Assembly (NCBI GenBank): GCA_003242885.1 | Contig: QKMZ01000003.1 | Coordinates: 558,001-622,000, forward strand | Direction of reading: 5' to 3' | DNA from: Candidatus Melainabacteria bacterium | GTDB lineage: Bacteria; Cyanobacteriota; Vampirovibrionia; Obscuribacterales; Obscuribacteraceae | Length of the DNA: 64,000 bases | Shown: in pieces, positions 35,616-44,408 of the stretch | Layout of the letters: each line of letters opens with the position of its first letter | Numbering within the stretch: position 1 is the stretch's first letter | Made by a program: the position numbers and the translations under genes | The notes under the pieces: model-generated | What the model saw: only the letters and a program-made list of their open reading frames with translations | Databases searched by the model: none | What the model was told of the DNA's origin: nothing

Positions 35616-36055
35616 CAACAAAGGAAAAACCGACAAAAAAATATCTGAAACGCCTTGAGCAATTCATCCTGAAGCCAATAACCAATGATGAAGAGAACGA
35701 CCGTGCTGCAGAAGTTCTGGACGAGATGCTGGAAAGTTTCGATTCACTATCAAAACAAGAGCGCTATTACTTTGAGACCCTTTCAAAGCTTGTTTTGGAT
35801 TATGAATCGAAATGGCAAGAAGAGCTTTCAGTAAGCCCTCGTGAGCTTCTTATTTTTCTCATGGAGCAAAACAATCTCACCCAAACGGACCTAATTCCCG
35901 AGTTCGGATCTTCTTCACGCGCATCGGAGTACCTATCCGGCAAAAGGCCATTTCTTTCGCTCGGACAAATCGGCAAACTCTCAAAGCGCTTCAAGCTGTC
36001 GATGACTGCCTTTATAAGTCCAGATCAAATCGAGACTAGGGAGAATGCATCTTAG
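35612..36055 (+). CDS. higA: HigA-type antitoxin
   Basis: The ATG at 35612 overlaps the toxin stop. 147 residues: an acidic helical N-terminal part (NDEENDRAAEVLDEMLESFD) and a helix-turn-helix in the C-terminal half (LLIFLMEQNNLTQTDLIPEFGSSSRASEYLSGKRPFLSLGQIGKLSKRFKLS). It should bind and silence the toxin and repress the promoter through the paired operators upstream. The longer frame from 35570 lies inside the toxin gene and is rejected. Confidence 0.9.
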   Translation: MTTKEKPTKKYLKRLEQFILKPITNDEENDRAAEVLDEMLESFDSLSKQERYYFETLSKLVLDYESKWQEELSVSPRELLIFLMEQNNLTQTDLIPEFGSSSRASEYLSGKRPFLSLGQIGKLSKRFKLSMTAFISPDQIETRENAS

Positions 36056-36201
36056 CTAAAGGTTCGGGTAACTATATAGCTGGATGCCGAACGAAAGAAT
36101 TACAATCAACAACGTCCGACTCTCTAGTATTTACAGCTGACCGATTACGTGCCGCCATGCAGTGACGATGTGCCACAATTGATAGAAGAAGGTTTCAACC
36201 A

Positions 36202-36402
36202 ATGACACAAGAAATTTCGCCACTGCCAGATCCAGATATGCAAAATGCAACTGCCGCTCTAATTCGCGCAGCTAAACGCGCTCGGAAATTAGCCGCGCAA
36301 ACGGGTACAGAGATCGTGGTTAGGCGTGACGGCAAACTGATTCGCGAGTTTCCGAAGATGAGCGAGTTTGAAGAAGACACTGATCGGATAGAGCAGAAGT
36401 AG
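36202..36402 (+). CDS. Small hypothetical protein
   Basis: 66 residues with AGAAGAAGG about eight bases before the ATG. The sequence DMQNATAALIRAAKRARKLAAQTGTEIVVRRDGKLIREF has a helix followed by two strands, a form seen in short uncharacterised, antitoxin-like bacterial proteins. It follows the HigBA pair by 146 bases; the gap shows nothing clear. No toxin gene is evident immediately downstream. Role unknown. Confidence 0.65.
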   Translation: MTQEISPLPDPDMQNATAALIRAAKRARKLAAQTGTEIVVRRDGKLIREFPKMSEFEEDTDRIEQK

Positions 36403-36449
36403 TTTTTGCTGCAGCGCATGAGCGAAATTCCTTTGCTGGGGAATGTCGA

Positions 36450-36869
36450 ATGAGCAAACTATTCGAACGTCTGGTCAATTTACTTGGAACACCAATAGAC
36501 AATCCTGACTTCCAGACTTTCTTGAATGAGTGCGGAGAAACGCCTCGGTTTGAGGAAACGAACTGGTTTCACTTGTATCAGTTTCTCGCTTCCGGCATCA
36601 CAATGATGACGGACAAGCGGCAAGATTAATTCAAAATTCTGTCTATCCATTTAAATACAGCGTCCACAAAATCTCGTGCAATGAAGCCATTTACAGATGT
36701 GCTTCCCTTTGGTATTTTGCCAACCGATGACAGGCAAACAGTTCTAGAGAAGGTTGACGCCGAATGCATTTGCAGTGAAGGAGTCGGTATCCGAACTTTG
36801 AATAACCTGGGTGTTGACCTAAGGAGCCTAGAAGAGGACGTGTACAGATCCATGGAAATAGACAACTAG
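36450..36869 (+). pseudogene. Broken small gene interrupted by an in-frame TAA
   Basis: ATG 36450 has GGGG about eight bases upstream and codes 59 residues (MSKLFERLVNLLGTPIDNP...) to TAA 36627-36629. The same frame continues after the stop for 79 codons with sensible protein (SIHLNTA, then FTDVLPFGILPTDDRQTVLEKV). Both parts together match, to my eye, a widespread small family with an LLG...FL..CGE..F start and an LPFG..P.D.R..V motif. So one base change seems to have stopped the gene. The end after LEKVDAE no longer fits the family and may be further decayed. A readthrough product is possible but less likely. Confidence 0.55.
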
Positions 36870-36880
36870 GTAAGAGCAGC

Positions 36881-37954
36881 ATGTCGAGCGAAAACCTTGC
36901 AAACGGTTCTGTAATCAGAAGTCTAGCAATAGGTTGGGTGCTGACTGCCTGCGCTATGACATTCTACGGGTGCTCCAACCCAAGACGCACACCGCAGATT
37001 TATCCATATGCAACAGTGGAAGTTCCTGAAAACTCAGTCACCTTAATCGATAAGCAAAATTTCGTAGATAAGGACTTCAAGCCAAATATGTGGAGTTCTG
37101 TTTCACGGGTGAAGTTAAACGGCGAGGAGCTAAATCTTGAATCACACGAGAATAAAGTAGAAACGCGTCCGCAGGAGCTCGAAAAGATTCGCGTGAACGA
37201 CTTCCCGACCACTTACATACTTCCAGTAGCAAAAGGCAAGCAACGTTTTGTTTGCAGTGACGCTATAACTCTTCCAAACGGCGAGATCCTAATTCTTGGA
37301 GGGACTATCTTGCCTGAAGGACATCAGTATTTACATCCATCGTTCGACAAGGTCAATTTCAAGGCAGATGATGATGGTCCGACTGACTTTACTTGGTACT
37401 TTGATCCGAAGACTATGAAAGTGCGAAGTGGACCTAAAATGACCTATCCGCGAAGAGGTGCAGTAGTGATCCGCCTAAAAGACGGACGCTTTCTCTTTGC
37501 AGGAGGCTGTTGCCCTGAACCATTTCAGTCGGTTTGCGGTGTAGAAATTTTCGACCCAAAAACAAACAAATTTTTTGCAATGCCGGAAATGAAAGTGCCT
37601 CGATACGAACATAGTATGGCTCAGCTACGAAATGGAAAAGTTCTGATTGTGGGAGGGCAGACCAGGAAAAAACTTTCTGACGCAGGATATTGCCTCACGT
37701 CGAGTATCGAAATCCTAGATCTTGAAAAAGAGAAGGTAACTTTGGTCGGACAATTACGTCATGCGCGCAAAAACGCAATTGTTGTTGCCTCAGGAAAAAA
37801 TCAGGCATTCATTTGCGGTGGAGAATCGGACGAGACGGAAGGATTCGACGATCACCCATACGAACCTGTTCAAGAGGCTGAGCTATACACGGGAACTGAG
37901 GGCGAGGTAACTCGACTGAAGGAACACTCAAAGATGACAGGCTTGAAACATTGA
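36881..37954 (+). CDS. Kelch-like beta-propeller protein, probable lipoprotein
   Basis: A hydrophobic N-terminus ends in FYGC at Cys31, an imperfect lipobox. From about residue 110 there are Kelch/galactose-oxidase-type repeats with GG motifs: LPNGEILILGGT, LKDGRFLFAGGCC, LRNGKVLIVGGQ, NQAFICGGE, each followed by the FDP or LDL type strand. Four to five blades are seen; a propeller usually needs six or seven, so the protein may be short at the C-terminus (it ends abruptly after KMTGLKH). Probably binds a ligand or partner at the cell surface. Confidence 0.75.
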   Translation: MSSENLANGSVIRSLAIGWVLTACAMTFYGCSNPRRTPQIYPYATVEVPENSVTLIDKQNFVDKDFKPNMWSSVSRVKLNGEELNLESHENKVETRPQELEKIRVNDFPTTYILPVAKGKQRFVCSDAITLPNGEILILGGTILPEGHQYLHPSFDKVNFKADDDGPTDFTWYFDPKTMKVRSGPKMTYPRRGAVVIRLKDGRFLFAGGCCPEPFQSVCGVEIFDPKTNKFFAMPEMKVPRYEHSMAQLRNGKVLIVGGQTRKKLSDAGYCLTSSIEILDLEKEKVTLVGQLRHARKNAIVVASGKNQAFICGGESDETEGFDDHPYEPVQEAELYTGTEGEVTRLKEHSKMTGLKH

Positions 37955-38042
37955 TGGACACGAATACGAGGTGCTTATGGAAAAAAGCAATATCGCCGCG
38001 CTGAACCGGCTAGAAAACAGATCTAGAAGATAGCGGCTTTCG

Positions 38043-39404
38043 TCAATGGTACCGAAACTGAAGAAAGTGAAAACCTAAAAGAAGCACAAGTGCCGGAGTA
38101 AATATCTGGCTTAGCGCAAAATTCTTTTTCCACGAGCCTGGAATAAATACCAATCTGTCATTGAGTATTGTCTGCGACTCCGCTGCATCTTTCAGAGCCT
38201 TGCTACTTAGGTCTGCGAACTCCAAGTTATTACGCAGTAATTCCAATTCAGTGATATCAACAAGGGCATTGAAGTATTGTGAAAAATTACTTGCCGAATG
38301 CAATTGAAGAAATGCCTCTTTCAACCTATTTTCCAAACGCCAAAAAGCAAAACTGCGAAACAAGAAAGCAGACAAGAGAATTGAGATGATCAGCGCATTA
38401 TTGATTATGTTGCCGTACCGCAAAACAGGAGGAAGGCTCCCACGCAAATGCTCTCTGCGTTCACGGCCAACAGCCATTGCTCTATTAAATTGATCCGAAA
38501 CGCCCAATTTTTCTGCATCATATATCACAAAAGACAACGCATAAGAGTCAACGACTTGTGCAGATGTAATCATGCTTAGAGCACTTAAAAGATTGATTTT
38601 TGCCTCGGCACTCCTATTTTGTCGCAGCTGCACTTCCGCAAGGGAGCCCAAGACATCACAGACACCGTTCATATTCTTGTTCTTCCGATATAAAGCGAGG
38701 GCCTTGCTGTACTGAAATTCAGCTTTCGCAAAATCCCGGTGATGAGCAAAGTAATCGTCGCCGCGCGACTCAATCACCCGAGCGAGTTCCAAGCTCTCGG
38801 CGCCATATACCTTGGAGAGAGCTTTCTCGATTCTGTTCCCTACCTCGCCAGAGATATCACCCTCATACGCAATTTGCAAAGCCATGGAATGTCCAAATTC
38901 TGCGGAGCTACTAACTCTGACCTTCTCGTGCAATAACTCTCCGAGTTCAAAGAATCCGCATCTGGTTGAGAGATTAGAAAGCGCGCTTCCGCCTCCATAC
39001 CAGAGGCCAAAGCCCGCGACAATGGAACTAGAAATGAATAGGCAGGAAACCACCATAAATGTGGCTGGAAGGATTCTCTCAGGGCGCTTGATCCCGAAAA
39101 CGTTCTCCATCCATGTTGTATACCGATCCAGGGATAGCTCGCGTCGAGAGCGACCATGGAACCTAAAAGCAATTCCCAATGCCAGGCAGATTGTTAACGG
39201 TCTGAGCGCGGCTTCAAATGTATGCAGCATTGAAATTTGGGTTTCAAAAGGGAGCCGCGCAAACAAATGCAGATCGCCCGTCAGAATATGCAAGTCAAAC
39301 AGGAAGATTTCGCAACAAACTGCCACTAAAGCCAAAGCTAACAGCCGGACGGATTTAGTGGAGTACACACAAATCAATGGTAAGAGCAGTTTTGAGTTCC
39401 ACAT
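38043..39404 (-). CDS. Membrane protein with TPR-like region
   Basis: The ATG at 39404 is chosen because AGGATAGGAT lies just upstream; the frame starts at 39440. Hydrophobic segments lie at about 15-42, 65-82, 112-138, near 340-355 and 435-450. Between them (about 195-325) are TPR-like helices (FAHHRDFAKAEFQYSKALALYRK, GSLAEVQLRQNRSAEAKINLLSAL). The TPR part is probably outside or between membrane spans. No enzyme signature. It is convergent with the Kelch-like gene. Confidence 0.7.
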   Translation of the reverse strand: MWNSKLLLPLICVYSTKSVRLLALALVAVCCEIFLFDLHILTGDLHLFARLPFETQISMLHTFEAALRPLTICLALGIAFRFHGRSRRELSLDRYTTWMENVFGIKRPERILPATFMVVSCLFISSSIVAGFGLWYGGGSALSNLSTRCGFFELGELLHEKVRVSSSAEFGHSMALQIAYEGDISGEVGNRIEKALSKVYGAESLELARVIESRGDDYFAHHRDFAKAEFQYSKALALYRKNKNMNGVCDVLGSLAEVQLRQNRSAEAKINLLSALSMITSAQVVDSYALSFVIYDAEKLGVSDQFNRAMAVGRERREHLRGSLPPVLRYGNIINNALIISILLSAFLFRSFAFWRLENRLKEAFLQLHSASNFSQYFNALVDITELELLRNNLEFADLSSKALKDAAESQTILNDRLVFIPGSWKKNFALSQIFTPALVLLLGFHFLQFRYH

Positions 39405-39748
39405 AGATCCTATCCTATGCAGAATGCCGCATCCTGTCACTGGTGGAAGTACTAATTAAGCTCCGTGTGATGGCAAGTCGTCACAAACTAGAGCCCTCCC
39501 AGATCACCAAGTCCACTGGACTCGCAAGTCGATTCACTGCACCATATTTAGTACCGTTTAGGCTAGAACATGCTTCTAACTGACGGAAGCATGCCAAGTT
39601 TCTCAATTCACGACTAACGCAACCAGTTTCATCAAACTGGATTCACACGGATACACGCTGGTAAAAAAAGTGATTATTTGGTTTCACAATAGCTTCACAC
39701 GAGCCATTGGACTAAACCAAAAGTCATTTATGAAAGTCAGAGAAAAAT
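39405..39748. other. Intergenic stretch with two hairpins, no gene seen
   Basis: 344 bases between the TPR membrane gene and tRNA-Leu, both on the minus strand. It contains CATGCTTC/GAAGCATG (39569-39576 with 39586-39593) and CCAGTTT/AAACTGG (39623-39629 with 39634-39640). Either could end the tRNA transcript, though T-runs are poor. No open frame of note. Confidence 0.45.
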
Positions 39749-39834
39749 TGGTGCCGAAGGTCGGAGTCGAACCGACACGCCCGTGAAGGCGGATGATTTT
39801 GAGTCAACTGCGTCTGCCATTTCGCCACTTCGGC
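39749..39834 (-). tRNA. tRNA-Leu (anticodon CAA)
   Basis: The minus strand folds as a class II tRNA: acceptor GCCGAAG/CTTCGGC, D stem GCG/CGC, anticodon loop CTCAAAA with anticodon CAA (39799-39801), a long variable arm (CGCC/GGCG), T arm GTCGG-TTCGACT-CCGAC, and an encoded CCA end. It reads UUG codons. The second anticodon-stem pair is T-T (28-42), a mismatch. Confidence 0.95.
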
Positions 39835-39930
39835 GTGGGTGAAGGATATTCTACACTAAGAGGCGTAAACGCCTACGAGCAACTGAAATGAGTGTTTACA
39901 AGCTTTGCGGTAAGCCAGAGGAGAGCCCCC

Positions 39931-40593
39931 TTGCCATCCAAGCCCAAACGAGTACTGGTGGCGGGTTTCGACGCCTTCGACAACCTCGACGTCAATCCCA
40001 GCCAAGTTGTTGTGGAGACGCTGGTTAGCTCGATAAAGTTGCCAGGAAGGAAGGGGGAGGTTCTTCTGGACACTCTTATACTGCCAACCTGCTGCAACAA
40101 GGCGTGGAGCAAGCTAAAGCGCAAATTGGACGCGAACAAGAACGCTTACGAAGCAGTGATACTGACTGGTGTGGCGGCTAAACGCGAAAAGATCTCCTTA
40201 GAAAGGTTCGCGCTAAACATCCGAGACTACCGTATCAAGGACAATGGCGGGCATCAGTACTTAGACGAGTTAATCGAGAAAGGAGCACCAGACGCGCTAA
40301 AGACAGGGCTTTCCGTAGCAGCTATGAGCAAAGCACTCGTGAAGAACGGCGTCGTGTGCGAGGTTTCGAACCACGCAGGCACGTTCATCTGCAATGAAGT
40401 GTACTTTAAATGCCTGAGGTATCAGGAGAAACAGCCAAACCCGGCGAGCGTTTTGTTCGTGCACCTGCCACTGCCGCAGACTTACACCAAGTCACTCAAA
40501 GCCGCCAAACCAACCAGACCGGTGGCGAAAGGTCTAGGCATTAACGGAATGCTAGATGCCGTAGAGCAAATAATAGTGCTGACTGTGTCGTAG
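39931..40593 (+). CDS. Pyroglutamyl-peptidase I-like protein (family C15)
   Basis: The TTG at 39931 is chosen: AGAGGAG lies about seven bases upstream and the family-like start KPKRVLVAGFDAFDNLDVNPS follows at once. A GTG at 39892 would add 13 residues. The catalytic set is recognisable: Glu in ISLERFALN, Cys in SNHAGTFICNEVYF, His in VLFVHLPLP. These enzymes remove N-terminal pyroglutamate. The sequence departs from the textbook enzyme in several places (GFDAF for GFEPF, NHAGTFICN for NTAGTYVCN), so substrate range may differ. Confidence 0.85.
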   Translation: MPSKPKRVLVAGFDAFDNLDVNPSQVVVETLVSSIKLPGRKGEVLLDTLILPTCCNKAWSKLKRKLDANKNAYEAVILTGVAAKREKISLERFALNIRDYRIKDNGGHQYLDELIEKGAPDALKTGLSVAAMSKALVKNGVVCEVSNHAGTFICNEVYFKCLRYQEKQPNPASVLFVHLPLPQTYTKSLKAAKPTRPVAKGLGINGMLDAVEQIIVLTVS

Positions 40594-40658
40594 CAAAGTC
40601 TGTAATTGTTACCTGGCGGGAATATAAGGCCCAATAGCCAAAGTCTTTAATGATTTAG

Positions 40659-42923
40659 ATGAAAAAGCATCCAACCGAACAGCCGGAAGAAAGAAAGTCC
40701 TCTGATGCCGCGAAGCGCGAGGAGCAAGAAGCTGTCGGAAAGGGTTCGAGAATTGAAGGTACAAAACAGCAATCGGATTACGATAACGCTTTCCAAAAGT
40801 CGCACGCAAGAGATAAGCGACCATCAGAGTTGCAATTGCCTGCTCAAGGCAATGAGTTTCGAATCACTGGACAACACGCTCTTAAGGAACAAAAGGGGTC
40901 GAAGGAAAAGAACGACTCAGCCGATAAGAAAGAGAAAAGCGTTGCTTTAGAAAATCAGTCAACCCAAACAGAAAACAAGTCTCGAACGGTTTCTCTCGCA
41001 GAATTAGAAACGAAGGCAAAGAGCGGTGACGCGTTTGCGCAAAGATTTACAGAGAGACAGAAAGAAATTGAATCTGCTCAGCCTGGAGCCGCGCGAGACA
41101 AGCTTCAGGAGCAACTCCAACGCGACATCGAAGTAATGTTTGGGAGGTACGAAAAGAGCCAAGACCACAAAGCATCGGGAAATGATTCTGCTAAAGAAAA
41201 CAGGCAGACTATTTTCTCGACTGGAGAAATCACCCAGCTTGCGAAAGAAAATCCACTCGCGGCTGCAGGCAGTCAAATGCTGGAAAGCTCAGCCGATCCG
41301 CAGGTTAGAGCAGGCATCAAGAAAGACATTTCCGAGATGTTGAATGCCACTTTCAATGGTCCAATTGAGGAAGCACCAAATCGAGTTGTGGAAAAACAAG
41401 ACGGGCGCATTCAGCTAAATATAAATGCAGTCGAAAACATTTCGCGGACTCCAGCGCAAAACGAAGGAACAGCTCAAATCAGTGCAGCAACTCGAGCATC
41501 TGATTGGCAAAGTGCAATGCAGCGAATATCTGAACTGCCTTTGGATAAACAAATGCAGATCATAGGAAGTGGGCTCCAAACCTTCAATGAAAGTCTTTCG
41601 GAGCAAACAAAAGAAGGCGCCATTGGAGGCACGATTGGGGTCGTACAGGGAGTAGGAAATTCCTTAATTGGCCTGGCAAATTTCGCACAATTCGCTGGTG
41701 ACACTCTAGTTTTTACGGCGGACATTGCAACCAATAATCCGCGTTATTTGCAAACCGCAGACAAGGTCGGCGAATCGATCGGCAAAACGCTAGTAACTGG
41801 AGTTCGCCTCTTTCAACTTGCAGATGCCTATGGAAAAAGCGTCGAGGCTTCCGGTGACTACACAAAACCATTTAAGGACATTGATGCACTGGGGCAGGAG
41901 CTCAACCGTAAGTGGCAGGCGCTGCCACCTAGAGAACGAGCTCGCGTTGCGGCGGAATTCACGACGGAATTAGGAGCGAATCTAATTCCTATCGGCGCAG
42001 CAACAAAACTTGCAAAAACAGAAAAATTAGTCACAGCATTAGAAGATGTCGCTGTCGGTGTTAAAGGACTTAACAACTTAGAAGCCGAAGAAAAATATGT
42101 TGCATCTGTTTCGAAACTTGTAGATGAGCTTGAGTCGACAGCAGTGATGCAAAAGCTAGAACAAGAAGGTATAAGCATCTCTAATACTGCAGAAAAGATT
42201 CCTTCGAAAAAGCCACCAAAGAGCATTAACGACATTACCGATGAGAGATTTTCCGATTCAACTCCGGCCGATCCAAACAAGGCGACGGAAAAATATTTAC
42301 CCGAGGAATTCGAAAAAATATTGGCAAAATCCGAAGTAGCGAAGGTCTCAGAGACATTTAGGGCTGAAGTTGCAAATGAACTTACCAAACTCTCAAAGCT
42401 GGAAAAACTAATAATGGAGAAAATTGGCGGACCTACATTAGTGACATCTATGGCTAACGCGACAAAAAGTCAGGACAATCTCACAGCGCTGGGCGGCTTC
42501 AGTCATGGTCCACTTAGGTTGAGATTGGCAGAAAAGGTGTGGATTAGCAACGAATGGATACCCAACAACAACGTTGCTTTCACACTGCGGCACGAACTTG
42601 GTCATGCGATCAACGTCTTATACAAGGAATTCAGGCGTCCTTTCAGCGATGATGAGACATTCAGGAAAGTCTTTAAAGCAGAGTTCGAAATGTTATCCGA
42701 AGATATGAAATACAAACTCTTTAGCAGATTTGAACGAATCATAGACGGAAAGAAGGACTACAACTTGGTTCAAGTTCGTGATGAAGTATTTGCAGATACT
42801 TATGCACACAGCAGAACTGGTATCGAAGCAACAAACAACTACAATTTACTGATGAAACAACACTTCAGTAAAACAATTGAGCATGTAAAATCAGCCATAG
42901 AACAAATCGAAAGTACAATGTAG
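40659..42923 (+). CDS. Candidate polymorphic toxin with C-terminal HELGH metallopeptidase domain
   Basis: 754 residues. The first ~300 are highly charged and Gln/Lys/Glu-rich, with no signal peptide. A glycine/valine-rich hydrophobic segment at about 318-352 (TIGVVQGVGNSLIGLANF) and a helical region ending QALPPRERARVAAEF look like the pre-toxin regions of secreted polymorphic toxins. The C-terminal ~150 residues hold LRHELGHAINVLY (His645, Glu646, His649) and, 60 residues later, RDEVFADTYAHS (Glu709), the layout of gluzincin peptidases such as the anthrax lethal factor-like group. A small gene 23 bp downstream could be its immunity protein. The delivery route is unknown. Confidence 0.7.
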   Translation: MKKHPTEQPEERKSSDAAKREEQEAVGKGSRIEGTKQQSDYDNAFQKSHARDKRPSELQLPAQGNEFRITGQHALKEQKGSKEKNDSADKKEKSVALENQSTQTENKSRTVSLAELETKAKSGDAFAQRFTERQKEIESAQPGAARDKLQEQLQRDIEVMFGRYEKSQDHKASGNDSAKENRQTIFSTGEITQLAKENPLAAAGSQMLESSADPQVRAGIKKDISEMLNATFNGPIEEAPNRVVEKQDGRIQLNINAVENISRTPAQNEGTAQISAATRASDWQSAMQRISELPLDKQMQIIGSGLQTFNESLSEQTKEGAIGGTIGVVQGVGNSLIGLANFAQFAGDTLVFTADIATNNPRYLQTADKVGESIGKTLVTGVRLFQLADAYGKSVEASGDYTKPFKDIDALGQELNRKWQALPPRERARVAAEFTTELGANLIPIGAATKLAKTEKLVTALEDVAVGVKGLNNLEAEEKYVASVSKLVDELESTAVMQKLEQEGISISNTAEKIPSKKPPKSINDITDERFSDSTPADPNKATEKYLPEEFEKILAKSEVAKVSETFRAEVANELTKLSKLEKLIMEKIGGPTLVTSMANATKSQDNLTALGGFSHGPLRLRLAEKVWISNEWIPNNNVAFTLRHELGHAINVLYKEFRRPFSDDETFRKVFKAEFEMLSEDMKYKLFSRFERIIDGKKDYNLVQVRDEVFADTYAHSRTGIEATNNYNLLMKQHFSKTIEHVKSAIEQIESTM

Positions 42924-42946
42924 AACAACCGCGATGAGATTTACTG

Positions 42947-43423
42947 ATGTCAGTTCCTAAAATTCCGAGCACCTTTCCATTCCGCATATCGTATTCAGTT
43001 GGCGAGTCATTCTCGTGCTTTTATGACTTACGTGCCCGGAATGGAAGAGTAATTATTTTGGAAAACTTCGATAGCTTAGATCCGAACTCAAAGGTTTCCA
43101 GCTTCTCCTTAATGGTCATTGAGTTCTCACACCCTAACAGTGCAGTTGCTCTTATGGAGGACGAAACTGCAAGAATCGGACACATGGGGGCAGAACTCAA
43201 AATTGACACCCAATTCGGGGACAAGCAATTGATCGCTTATGAGTCATCTCCGTACAGTAAATCGGGTGGTGATGTTTACTACTCAATACGTGTAGGCGTA
43301 CTTGTCTTCCGCATCGCATTCGCACTAGTATCACTGGCAGATCAAGACGATCCTGGAGCTTTGACTGTAGACCTAGTGTCCTCGATTTTACACATTTATC
43401 GAGACGTAAACGAGAGATACTAA
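42947..43423 (+). CDS. Hypothetical protein, possible immunity partner
   Basis: 158 residues, soluble, no recognised family. It starts 23 bases after the metallopeptidase gene and is co-directional. Features are a beta-rich start (FPFRISYSVGESFSCFYDLRARNGRVIILENF), SFSLMVIEFSHPNSAVALMEDE, and a hydrophobic segment VGVLVFRIAFALVSLA before a helical end. Position and size fit an immunity protein, but nothing in the sequence itself proves this. Confidence 0.6.
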   Translation: MSVPKIPSTFPFRISYSVGESFSCFYDLRARNGRVIILENFDSLDPNSKVSSFSLMVIEFSHPNSAVALMEDETARIGHMGAELKIDTQFGDKQLIAYESSPYSKSGGDVYYSIRVGVLVFRIAFALVSLADQDDPGALTVDLVSSILHIYRDVNERY

Positions 43424-43451
43424 CGGCTCAAAGTAAATTGCGCGGCTCTTC

Positions 43452-44171
43452 TTAAAATCCAACGCCGTGAGCTTGATCGTCACCAGCTGAAGGCAACTGT
43501 GCACGGACAGGAGCTTCGAGTTGCTGCTGCGCTGGTGATTGAACTTGAAATTGCTCCGGATGCAGAGGCGCAATGCTTTGAACTTGTCCGGGAGTTTGCA
43601 TTTGCGCGGACACTTCTTCGTCCTGCATCACGCCTGTAACCCGCATGCGTGGATCATCCATTTGAGGCGAAGTATTTCCATTTTGCATGTCGAGCGTCTT
43701 CTTCGACAACGCTGACATTCCTTGCATCGGATACATCGGATCAGGCATGTTATTTTCGTCGTTTACTGAACGTTCTTTCGAATGCTTCTTTTTCTTCTTC
43801 TGTTTTGAATCGTTATCATCGTCGTCATTAGCCTTACGCGGCTTGTGATTCGGGTGCATATGACCAGTGCTTCGGCGCAGCATGGCAGGCACCATCATTG
43901 CCGGTCCCATAAACATGTACGGGCTGATTCCGCCGCCTCCACCGCTGCGTCCACCGCTCGAGGGCGGTGCGGAGTTAGACTGCTGATTGTTCGTCGCAGT
44001 CGAGCGATTTTTCACCCGTGCATCGCCCCAGTAATTGGGAGCCATGAACTGCATTGGCATCGTATTCGACGAAGACGAATTGTTCTGATTGTTGTACTGC
44101 GCCAGTGAAGGGCGCGTACTGTAGACCAGCATGAGCAGCAATAGAGTGGCTGTAAGCGAAAAATTTTTCAT
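43452..44171 (-). CDS. Exported low-complexity protein
   Basis: The ATG at 44171 gives a normal signal peptide start (MKNFSLTATLLLLML ... SLAQ); a GTG at 44180 would add three residues. The mature part is Asn/Ser/Gly/Met-rich, with a GGRSGGGGG run, a short hydrophobic stretch PYMFMGPAMMVPAML, then a DDDDND acidic and KKKKKK basic block. The end is Gln/Pro-rich. Envelope protein of unknown role. Confidence 0.7.
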   Translation of the reverse strand: MKNFSLTATLLLLMLVYSTRPSLAQYNNQNNSSSSNTMPMQFMAPNYWGDARVKNRSTATNNQQSNSAPPSSGGRSGGGGGISPYMFMGPAMMVPAMLRRSTGHMHPNHKPRKANDDDDNDSKQKKKKKHSKERSVNDENNMPDPMYPMQGMSALSKKTLDMQNGNTSPQMDDPRMRVTGVMQDEEVSAQMQTPGQVQSIAPLHPEQFQVQSPAQQQLEAPVRAQLPSAGDDQAHGVGF

Positions 44172-44305
44172 AGGTCGCACTTCTGGATGATGTTGAGATT
44201 GCCATCATACGGGCGGCATGGCTATTTCGGAATGGTGCTTTTCCCATCCGGCCATCGCAAAACTCAAAAGGGTCCCTAAGAAGTTTATACGCCGAAAGTC
44301 CCGAA

Positions 44306-44395
44306 GCGGGCGAGCCGCCCGCGCTCCCAGATATTAGCCGGCTTAAGACCGGCGCCGGACGTTACAGATAAAAGGCGGCTTGAGGCCGGCGCTCC
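44306..44395. repeat. Cluster of GC-rich palindromes
   Basis: Three inverted repeats follow each other: GCGGGC/GCCCGC (44306-44322), GCCGG/CCGGC (44337-44353), and GGCGGC/GCCGGC (44374-44390, imperfect). The first and third are followed by GCGCTCC. They fill the gap between two minus-strand genes and look like repetitive extragenic palindromes. The rest of 44172-44408 shows no gene. Confidence 0.65.
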
Positions 44396-44408
44396 AGCGA
44401 TTTGCTAG

